Shown here piece after piece: positions 56,854-64,000 of a DNA stretch of 64,000 nucleotides; position 1 is the stretch's first letter, and each line of letters starts with the position of its first letter. This DNA comes from Synchiropus splendidus (lineage: Eukaryota; Chordata; Actinopteri; Syngnathiformes; Callionymidae): positions 27,637,501 through 27,701,500 of the forward strand of contig NC_071339.1 in assembly GCF_027744825.2 (NCBI RefSeq), in the 5' to 3' direction. The notes under the pieces are model-generated. The model was given only the letters and a program-made list of their open reading frames with translations, searched no databases and was not told where the DNA came from. A program made the position numbers and the translations under genes.

Positions 56854-57892
56854 TTCTTATACACTAATGATTCGTGATTTGCTATTTGTTTTTATGCTTT
56901 AAATGACGGTCCTGAGTAGGTCCATACATTGAGTTTTTTATTTATTTATTTTTAACGCTCTTTAGGATATGCTTCTGTTGTGATGATGGTTTTGTCCATG
57001 AGTATTGATATGTATGCTACACGTGTTGTTGTTTTATTATAGCCATCGCTAGAAAACAACACGGCTCAACACCGGTTATATGATTACGTAATTTTGTTTT
57101 TCCGCAGGTCGTATTTTTTCATATTGTACTAGGGTTATTTTCATACTACTCTGTTTATATTAATATCATATTAACTGCTATCCGAGGTCTTGCTTCTAGA
57201 TTGTATTTACATTTGTATTGTTGTCAAAATTCTGTTTCAGCTCTCCCTCCTGGGTCTTGGCCTTTGTGGGAGACATCGACGCTGGTTTCCGCAGTACCTC
57301 TGGATCTACTATCCGGATCGTTCCCTACTGAAGACTCGACGTCGGCATCTGGGCAATCCGCACCTCCACAGCCACCGTCGCCGCCACCATCAGCACCGCC
57401 AGCAACCACAGACAACCCGCGGATAGCACCCCGGACACCAACGTCGACTTGCGCCGCATCACCCCCTGACCAAACCCTGCCTCTACCCCCTGCCCCCGAG
57501 CGCTCTGTCACAGCTACCCAAGACAGACCCCACGCTCCAGTGTCGCCGACCCTATTAGCGTTCCATGATGCAACGGCTGTAAAACAACAGCTTGAATTCA
57601 GAGTACGTACGCTTGAACGTCGTCTTCATCAGAGTGAAATACAGAGTCGTCGTCTAGCACGTCAAGCGCGTCAAGCACGTAAATACCGCCGTTCTGCGAG
57701 AAATATACGTGAAGGTAAGATTAACAACCATTTCAACGAGTAATCAGCAGGGATGCATATGTCTTAAATATTATGATTATCGTTACAGAACTCATCTTTA
57801 AGGACGTCACGAATAAAGCGCTGGTGTCTGAAGTTCTGAGACTCCTAAAACAACAAGGACCTGGTGGTAACAGACGTCGTGGACTGATCTGA
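54816..57892 (+). CDS. multi-exon SIM/coiled-coil gene, copy with all eight exons
   Basis: Predicted exons: 54816-54840, 55005-55052, 55132-55439, 55631-55726, 55832-55909, 55986-56048, 57241-57714, 57789-57892 (TGA). Every boundary is AG...GT except the exon 5 donor (GC), and every junction is phase 1. Exon 3 (308 nt here) lacks one base for a clean frame and has an in-frame TGA near 55359, so this copy may be damaged or spliced differently. About 398 residues are expected without that loss. Content: a short N-terminus; an acidic segment with [11 protein letters not shown], a SUMO-interaction-like motif with a CK2-type serine; a basic [11 protein letters not shown] run; Pro/Thr/Ser-rich exons 5-7; a basic coiled coil ([19 protein letters not shown] and Arg-rich heptads); a C-terminal helix [11 protein letters not shown] do not recognise the family. 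A nuclear regulatory or assembly role would be a guess. Confidence 0.5.
55524..55620. repeat. (GT)n microsatellite in intron 3 of the downstream gene copy
   Basis: A nearly pure GT run of about 97 bp next to exon 4. Confidence 0.95.
56129..56213. repeat. (GT)n microsatellite in intron 6 of the downstream gene copy
   Basis: A GT run with one interruption (GTGAGTG), located between exon 6 and the minisatellite as in all other units. Confidence 0.95.
56379..56768 (+). repeat. diverged minisatellite block (about 8 units) in intron 6
   Basis: Units share the CTTTAAC and CACTAGAGGTC landmarks with the 50-bp arrays but differ by many substitutions and by spacers such as GATTACTATTTACACTATG. They probably represent the pre-amplification state. 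Confidence 0.8.
56791..56850. repeat. (TA)n microsatellite
   Basis: A 60-bp uninterrupted TA run inside intron 6. Confidence 0.95.
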
Positions 57893-58104
57893 CTGAAGTT
57901 CGACCCCAGTAAGGTCCATTTGGATCCTCATTATTTAAAAGCAGTGATGGGTGATTACGGTTTGAGGTTGCTGTTGCACTGCGGGTGATTGTGTTTTGAG
58001 GTCGCTGTTGCATCGCGGGTGATTGTGTTTTGAGACTGTTGTTTTGTTTATTAAATGTTTTTTAATTATTATTTTATTGTTATTGTTATTATTGTTATTA
58101 CGCT

Positions 58105-60234
58105 ATGGCCAACCATGATGGTTTTCCTTCCGGTTCTGACCCTGAATCCACACACAACCAGGACACTACACCACACCTCATTGACCAGAGTGCTTCACCA
58201 ACACGTATGTTTCTGTCTCACTTGTTTGACAACGTGTCTGAGGAGGATGTAGTGCAGGTCTATGATCCGAGTATAAATGAAAACATGGAGTCAATTTTTT
58301 TCGGCGAGAGAGAGGATAACCGAATTTTAAATATGGTTCCTGCATCATCTCGTGAGGGTAGGGCTGATACCTCTTTAGACAATGGCGATCGGTTAGAAAG
58401 GTTTGTTGATAATCTGCAGACGACTGATTCAGGGACAACTGCTCTTGACCCTCTGGTAGATGTGTCTGACTCTAACTGTAGCGATGACAATGTTGATGAT
58501 GACGGTGATTCGCTTCAGGAAGGATGTTGTATTAGAGGTACCGGTATTGAATCAGAAGTCATAGAGCCTTTTAACACCGATAGGATAAGAAGGGTGCTAA
58601 CACGTCCTGCTGTACCGGACACTCCTGATTTAGCTACTTTCTACAGAGGTTGGATGCAACAGGTCAGGGAGTTGGCTGATGAAGCGCAGAGACTGGCAGA
58701 TCGAGAGGATGTGGTTCAGCTTGAAGTGGTAGGTGAAGATGTTCAAGAACACGTTAATGTTGTGGTTGAAGGCGACGGTGGAAATATCTACCCTGCTTTT
58801 GAGGACCTCCTTAGCAACACAGTGCAATCTGACAGAGTCATCGCTATGGGTAAGAGAATTGAATTAACGGTCCAAATTGTACATATCCCTCGAGGAGGCG
58901 CGAAACGCAAGCTCGAGAAGACGCTGGATGCCAAAATTTTTGTTAAAAAAAGACGACATCTCTATGTAGTTGGTGGTGATGGAACCAAGCAGCTTTGCGT
59001 CGCAATCAGCCTTTCTTGTCTCCTTAATCCTAACCGTGCGTATCAAGATTGTGTTGAGTTGGGGAGGGAATTATTAAACAAAGCTGGTTTAGATTCTCAA
59101 ACACCTATCATATTCACAGATATACCCCTGTTTGAACGGATAGTGAGGCGTAAAATTGTTGTGTTTAATAAAACGACAGCAAACCAGCCATTAGCGCATT
59201 ATGCCACCGGTTTTGCTGATGGTTCGGAGCCCTTATTCTTGTTTCTACTTCAGGGACACTATTACGGGGTGAAGAACCCTAAAGGTTTGTTAGGAACACG
59301 TTACTTTTGCGTCAGCTGTCATAAGGGGTATGAAGATAAATCAAAACACATATGCAAAGCTCACTGTAGCGTTTGTCACGATCCTGTTTGCCCGACAGAG
59401 GTCCCAGACCCGGTAACTTGTGACGACTGTCGCAGGGTTTGTCACAACCCAGCAAAGAGACAGGTGGCTAAGACTTGTCTTAATAGCCTTTGGGGAAAGT
59501 TTTGTCAGAGAGTGAACATGTCTCAGGTTTCTGTAGTGTCAGACCCCAACGAGTTTTTCAGTTTCATGTTTTCAGGGAAATACGAGGTCAGCTACTTTAA
59601 CGTGCTGGATGAGAAAAAAGTTGTGATCCAGTGGCGTTACAATGGTCTCTACCCTCCTGGTAAAAGCAGCAATGTTTTTATCGGAGCTTTTACCACTGCT
59701 TATGCTCGTCTGAAGTTGTACAGTTACATGGAGAAATTGCAGGAGAATGTTCTCTACGTTGACCCAGACAGCTTGATATATGTTGTGAAAGACGGCGAGA
59801 CACCTTTAAAATTAGGTAACTATCTCGGTGACCTGACTGATGAACTCGATGGGGATAGCATCGAGGACATTGTTTCGGCGGGTCCTAAGACGTATGCTTA
59901 TAGGACCAAAGGACAGAAGATGGTTGTGATGAAAGTTAAAGGTATCACGCAAACAAAAGAATCTTGTCAGCGGATAAACTTTGACTCCGTCAGAGATCTT
60001 GTAGAGGGCTCTCGTCACATTATTAAAGCTAAAATGCCTCTCACACTGCTGTCCAATCCTGAATCGAGGGCTCAATATCAGAGACTTAAATTGAATTCTA
60101 TCTTACGAAAGAAAAGTATAGCTGAGAGCTGGTCTCCCGACCCAAAGGACCCTAAAGTGACACCTCAACGACGCTTGACGCGTGTAGTGACCAAAGGGAA
60201 GAAATTGTCTCTAACACCTCGATGGGTTTCCTGA
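58105..60234 (+). CDS. Maverick protein-primed DNA polymerase B, internally deleted but open (copy B)
   Basis: A 709-codon ORF from ATG 58105. Residues 1-230 are acidic and low in complexity. Residues about 290-400 match the N-terminal domain of Polinton PolB (QLCVAISLSCLL, ending LFLFLLQGHYYGVKNPKGL). Residues about 400-450 hold Cys/His pairs (YFCVSCHKGYEDKSKHICKA, CSVCHDPVC, CDDCRRVCH). At about residue 452 the sequence jumps to the C-terminal polymerase part (LNSLWGKFCQR), then YVDPDSLIYV at about 551-560, where the family normally has a YxDTDS catalytic motif, and a C-terminal tail shared with 22500-22724. The exonuclease and the first palm motif are missing, so it should not polymerise DNA, yet the join is in frame and no stop has appeared. 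Confidence 0.7.
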   Translation: MANHDGFPSGSDPESTHNQDTTPHLIDQSASPTRMFLSHLFDNVSEEDVVQVYDPSINENMESIFFGEREDNRILNMVPASSREGRADTSLDNGDRLERFVDNLQTTDSGTTALDPLVDVSDSNCSDDNVDDDGDSLQEGCCIRGTGIESEVIEPFNTDRIRRVLTRPAVPDTPDLATFYRGWMQQVRELADEAQRLADREDVVQLEVVGEDVQEHVNVVVEGDGGNIYPAFEDLLSNTVQSDRVIAMGKRIELTVQIVHIPRGGAKRKLEKTLDAKIFVKKRRHLYVVGGDGTKQLCVAISLSCLLNPNRAYQDCVELGRELLNKAGLDSQTPIIFTDIPLFERIVRRKIVVFNKTTANQPLAHYATGFADGSEPLFLFLLQGHYYGVKNPKGLLGTRYFCVSCHKGYEDKSKHICKAHCSVCHDPVCPTEVPDPVTCDDCRRVCHNPAKRQVAKTCLNSLWGKFCQRVNMSQVSVVSDPNEFFSFMFSGKYEVSYFNVLDEKKVVIQWRYNGLYPPGKSSNVFIGAFTTAYARLKLYSYMEKLQENVLYVDPDSLIYVVKDGETPLKLGNYLGDLTDELDGDSIEDIVSAGPKTYAYRTKGQKMVVMKVKGITQTKESCQRINFDSVRDLVEGSRHIIKAKMPLTLLSNPESRAQYQRLKLNSILRKKSIAESWSPDPKDPKVTPQRRLTRVVTKGKKLSLTPRWVS

Positions 60235-60279
60235 ATAATTGTCTTGTACACAGTTATTGTCTTTTCATCAAAGAAATGT

Positions 60280-60285
60280 TTTATT
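60280..60285 (-). terminator. poly(A) signal for the minus-strand block (copy B)
   Basis: AATAAA on the minus strand, about 57 bp beyond the protease stop. The partner plus-strand signal seen in copy A is mutated here. Confidence 0.4.
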
Positions 60286-60341
60286 GAATTACTATGAGAT
60301 TACAGATTTTTTTTAAATACACACACGCACAATAAGATTAG

Positions 60342-60884
60342 TCACACGTTACAATAGTCTTTAAAATACAGAAGAGAACAGTTTTGTTGTTTCCATGGAC
60401 AGTGTGCACATCTTTTTAGACATTGTTGATGTCCTTTCACAAAGTTGTATAGCATGAGGTCGTTTTTTAAGTTATCGTCACTGTATAGACTTAATACTTC
60501 TCCGATAGACAGCCCTCTAGCACGATGACAGAGGTAGAAGACGCAATGATGACCACATACAAACGATAGAGGGTGCTGTAGTTGACCATTGTTGTACTTG
60601 ATGACCTCTGAATGTTTCTTGAGGAACTTTAAAATATTTTCAGGGTAATGTGCAAAGTAGGGCCCCATTCCAAACGAGTCAAAGAAAGTTGTTCTCCCGT
60701 CTTCTTTGAGAGTTAAAGCCAGCCAGTGCACTTCTGGTTTATGTGCCGGATGTGTGTTGACGATGAAATATGCAGGCAGTCTGAGGGGTTGTGTCAATTG
60801 AGGCAACTTATCCGACGGCCACACACCGTAAAATGTGTCGCCCATGAGACCTCTCAGCAGCCTCTGTAACTGGAGACTATCCAT
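60342..60884 (-). CDS. adenain-like maturation protease, intact (copy B)
   Basis: 180 codons from ATG 60884, chosen because it overlaps the capsid stop by 8 nt in both copies and gives family-like length; upstream in-frame sequence belongs to the capsid gene in another frame. The adenovirus-protease (C5) layout is visible: His53 in VHWLALTL, Asp69 in FFDSFG, Gln103 in QLQHP and Cys110 in VCGHHC, with the Gln seven residues before the Cys as in the family. A Cys-rich C-terminus (QQCLKRCAHCPW) follows. The enzyme would cleave virion precursors during maturation. It is the only protease copy in the window with all catalytic residues in one frame. Confidence 0.8.
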   Translation of the reverse strand: MDSLQLQRLLRGLMGDTFYGVWPSDKLPQLTQPLRLPAYFIVNTHPAHKPEVHWLALTLKEDGRTTFFDSFGMGPYFAHYPENILKFLKKHSEVIKYNNGQLQHPLSFVCGHHCVFYLCHRARGLSIGEVLSLYSDDNLKNDLMLYNFVKGHQQCLKRCAHCPWKQQNCSLLYFKDYCNV

Positions 60885-62166
60885 AACTTTTATAATAATA
60901 GTCCACCAGCACTTGTCTTTTTGCATCAATCTCCAGAATGGAATCATAACAAGCGTACACAATCAGTGTTAGGGTGTTTGGTGAAGCAACTCTGAATCTC
61001 ATCTCCAGTCTTAAATTCCCTTTTGAGACAGCTGAGAGAGCGTCGTTGTCATCGGCTGGATTGAGATTAAATGCAAACAGCGAATATCCGCTGTTAAAAC
61101 CTTCGCGGTCAATGCTTAGATACTTCAAATGTCTTCCTGTAGCTAGAATCATGTTATAAAACTCTTTGACCGCCATACCGTTGTTAAACTGAGGTTGAAA
61201 AGCTTTAGCGGGGATCTGTCGACCGTCCTGACAGAGGGCTAGATATTCATGTTGAACGGGCAGAGATCTTTCCGACCGGAAAATGCCTCATGACGCACCA
61301 TCCCTAAAACCACGGATTTAGGTCTTGAACCCAGAAATAAACTCTCCTGGGTACATATTCTCGAGTTCTCTGGAATGGAGTATGTTTTTACGTTGACTCG
61401 TGAGAGGGGGTAGAGAGCATTTGCTTTTAACAAACCCGCTGCATGACGTATTCTCACAGCTGGCGAAACAGTGACTTTCTTCACAAACAGAGAGGTGCCA
61501 AGGATTTTCAGACGAAAGGTGGAGTTGCGAGGTCCGGTCAGGCAGAAGGCATCATTCGCCCTGGTGAGTTTAATTCTTAAATCGACCGAGTTTAATAACA
61601 GTCTCTCACAGAAAAATATGTCGCTGTGCAGAGGACTGAGAAGATGTACTTCTCTGGTCCTGCTCGTGAACTCAGCCCGTTTATTAAGGCCTGCGTTGGG
61701 ACCGTTTACAGTGATGATCGAGTCAACCGACCCAGGTGTGTCTTGGTAAAAAAGGCCGGCGCTAAACTGTGTTTTAAGAGTGTCGCCTGAAAAGTTGAGA
61801 AGTGTTTCGATCATAGCTCTGTACGGGTGAGTGGAACTGGACTGCGAAATCATCCGATCCCCCAGAACCACATCGCACTGGTCAAAGATTGTGTTTAGAG
61901 GATAATTGATGAGACCGACTGCTGCGTCGTTAGCCAGCGGTGTGCCATCGGCGTTAGTAATTCTTGCACGCACGAGTAGAAGGGTGTCGTTTAGGTCTAG
62001 ATACTTTTCGCCGTCTCCTGGTATAAAAAACTCAATCGCTGATCGCGGCTACTGGAGCAATTTCAGTGTAAATTTTGTCCTCGATGGAAAGCCGTGTCAT
62101 CGGCGGCGTGAATAAATCCAGTTCTGCCAATGTGCATTCAGCAGATTTCTGGTGTAGGAGTGCCAT
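60877..62166 (-). pseudogene. major capsid protein, broken (copy B)
   Basis: Homologous over its whole length to the intact gene at 23366-24688, starting at ATG 62166. An 11-nt deletion at about 62036 removes part of the EGGPIEFF segment and shifts the frame. A 16-nt deletion at about 61245 shifts it again. A 6-nt in-frame deletion lies near 61120. The middle part (61239-61973) stays open for 244 codons. No full-length capsid protein can be made. Confidence 0.8.
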
Positions 62167-62186
62167 GTTACTGTATATAAGGTTTT

Positions 62187-62624
62187 TTAAAGTATATCAG
62201 AGCTCCCTCTGGACTTCCTCTTGGCCCGTTTGCTTCTGTCAACTGACTTCTTTCTTTTTTTGTTTGTACGTTTATTAGAGCTCTGTGTTACATGTCGTCC
62301 TGGAGGGCGTCTCTTTGTTCTTCGTGATAAGACAGCTATACCTCCTGACCCTTCCTGTCTCTGTTGATCGCTCATTCCTCTCATGGTACAGGTGAACATA
62401 TCCGAGGCTATGTTACCCACTGCTGATTTGAGATGGGGTTTCGCTATGGCGATACCTCTTTTCAACAAAGGTGATATAAACCGAAACATTTTTGAGAAGA
62501 GGGAACCGATGCCTCGTCCGTACATAACCGGGGCACCGTCAAAACCGGGTAGCTCTCCGCCCACCTGTTTTTCATAATATTGTACAACTCTGTGCGGGTC
62601 GTCTCTTAAGCCTGCATGAACCAT
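62187..62624 (-). CDS. basic virion protein, intact (copy B)
   Basis: 145 codons from ATG 62624, the same length as copy A and collinear throughout (GIGSLFSKMFRF, LLKRGIAIAKPHLKSAVGNI, then a Lys/Arg-rich tail). Substitutions are scattered but no frame damage has occurred, although both neighbouring genes are broken. The TATATAA box upstream (about 62711) is conserved. Confidence 0.6.
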   Translation of the reverse strand: MVHAGLRDDPHRVVQYYEKQVGGELPGFDGAPVMYGRGIGSLFSKMFRFISPLLKRGIAIAKPHLKSAVGNIASDMFTCTMRGMSDQQRQEGSGGIAVLSRRTKRRPPGRHVTQSSNKRTNKKRKKSVDRSKRAKRKSRGSSDIL

Positions 62625-62726
62625 TGTGTTTGTTTTTGACTTCGTCTGCAAAGGCTGGTTATCCCTTTGGTGTTGTTGTGATCAATGAATTTCCAGACGT
62701 CGATGCAAGGGCTATATAATATCCTC

Positions 62727-63591
62727 TCAAGTAACAGGTCTAAAGTGTAGAGTCAACACCACCTTTCCAAATGTAAAATTGACTGGTTTGTTAAGATCTG
62801 GTTTAATTTGTGTCTGAATATTTTCAATATGGTTCTTGGCAACCGGTAAATAGTAAGCAGGGTTAAAATGCTGTGTGATTATATCTGAGTAACTACCCTT
62901 GATTTCCACCGTTCTTAAAAGCGGTGCATATGCATCCTCTACAAGCTGCGGTCTTACAACGTCAGTAGAGATGGTAAAACCCCACTTTTAAATCAACAGG
63001 ATGGGGCGCTCTGAACTCGCAATAAATGATGCAATTAGCAGGATCTACACCTAACATGTAAGCCAAAGGCGAGTTAAAAAGCACTAGGTTCTGACTGTCT
63101 CCTTGAAGATCAATGTTTTGCCGTGCACGGTCAAACAGGAAGCGTATATTCTCATTGTTTTTTTTTTAAAGTTTGCTCCATCTCGGTTGTAATCTGATTA
63201 AGTGAGCTGTAATATCCAACCGTCTTTTTTCCTCTGAGCTGAGGCGCTGGCGTCAGGATCCGGAGCCCAAAGTCTCGCCATGGCTCTATGAAATTCATCT
63301 TTATGAAGCCGCGACGTGTTACCATCTGAATCTGATCCTCTCGGAGCAGCCGTGTTGGTGTTGGAGTCAGCTCCTCTATGGTTTGGTTTCCAGTAAAATG
63401 ACGACGTATCCTCTGGAATATTACGCCACGTGTGAGGGTATGTAATCTCCGTCAAAGCAACCTCCCATTTTCCGTTTAAATCGATATGTTGTGCTAAATG
63501 CGGAAAGTACCAATTGAGTTGTCTTTAAAAACGTTTGCACTGGCGTTTGATGGTAAAGTCACATAGAAGCCCCATTCTTTGAGCCCTACAT
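62727..63591 (-). pseudogene. penton-like minor capsid protein, broken (copy B)
   Basis: Homologous to 25251-26192. The ATG at 63591 is followed at once by TAG, with a nearby one-base loss. A 4-nt deletion near 63497, a deletion near 63222 and further small losses (for example near 62962) break the frame. Readable parts are TEITYPHTWRNIPED and the C-terminal 60 codons ending TLHFRPVT. Confidence 0.75.
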
Positions 63592-63625
63592 GATGATATG
63601 ATGCCTGGTGTCAAGGAGGATCGTC

Positions 63626-63980
63626 TTATATATATTTTACATCTGAAGCTTTTACCCAGCTGTTGAATTTTTCAGGCCAGTTCTTCCACTGGACAAAGAC
63701 TTGTCTCTCTCCTTTAACGGCGCGTTCCTTGAGAACGAGTTGTACTTTTTGTAATTCTTGATCATAAAATGACCCCTGGATGGGTTTGCCATCGAAATCT
63801 TTCAATTTATACACAGGCGGGTTGCGATGAATACATTCAGTTATTGTAAATATCTCATCTGTAAAACTCTGCTCGTACTTTTTGTCAAATACACCTCGTA
63901 GTTTTGATATCCTAACATGATCGCCCTCCATAAATTTGGCTTCTGCCGACCTTTTGACGGTCTAATGTAAAGATTGTCAA
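63626..63980 (-). pseudogene. Maverick integrase C-terminal part (copy B)
   Basis: The SH3-like segment (GDHVRISKLRGVF) and chromodomain end (VFVQWKNWPEKFNSWV) match 26227-26570. An 18-nt loss near 63737 removes the first strand of the chromodomain (the VEKIL segment of copy A) but keeps the frame. Homology to copy A fades at about 63976, so either the element is cut here or the sequence diverges before the catalytic core. Confidence 0.65.
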
Positions 63981-64000
63981 ACACCAATCCAAAGAAATTT

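Overview
The window is vertebrate, almost certainly teleost fish, genomic DNA. The evidence is AT-rich non-coding sequence, long (GT)n/(CA)n and (TA)n microsatellites, GT-AG introns, a CR1/L2-type LINE, DIRS-like and Ty3/gypsy-like retroelements, tRNA-derived repeats, and Maverick/Polinton (adintovirus-like) DNA elements. The species cannot be named from sequence alone. No ordinary single-copy host gene was recognised; nearly all coding capacity belongs to mobile or virus-like elements.

Layout. (1) 1-1775: the end of one Maverick copy (copy C), with two unknown Maverick-linked genes on the minus strand and a G-rich 40-bp terminal tandem repeat. (2) 1932-4056: decayed Ty3/gypsy remains with a possible LTR. 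(3) 4320-15930: DIRS-like retroelement fragments in both orientations, interleaved with a ~183-bp satellite, plus a 1.7-kb tandem array of tRNA-like units (12360-14042) that inverts near 13800. (4) 15935-17030: a decayed copy of the first exons of an unusual multi-exon gene. (5) 17340-20940: mostly featureless, with a LINE 3' fragment. (6) 20941-28553: Maverick copy A: packaging-ATPase fragment, small core-peptide gene, an unknown gene fused to the PolB tail, then on the opposite strand adenain-like protease, major capsid, basic virion protein, penton-like capsid, integrase and two unknown genes. (7) 28556-31215: nothing recognised. (8) 31216-57892: terminal-repeat-like sequence followed by a strongly amplified locus. 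A gene with eight predicted exons is seen once with all exons (54816-57892). It is preceded by a tandem, truncated copy whose exons 4-7 and a 50-bp intronic minisatellite (about 190-200 units) were re-amplified over ~21 kb; a nearly intact LINE has inserted in it. (9) 58105-64000: Maverick copy B: a PolB ORF with its catalytic middle missing, then protease, capsid, basic protein, penton and integrase genes on the minus strand, running off the window.

The Maverick genes form two convergent blocks, replication/packaging genes on plus and protease-capsid-integrase genes on minus. The most interesting locus is the exon-amplified gene. All its internal exons are phase 1-1, so they can be duplicated without changing frame. 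Exon 3 carries a SUMO-interaction-like motif, exon 7 a proline-rich region plus basic coiled coil, and the last exon ends only 212 bp before the Maverick PolB in the same orientation. A related exon set also lies upstream of copy A. It may therefore be a spliced cargo gene of this Maverick lineage, but that is an inference.
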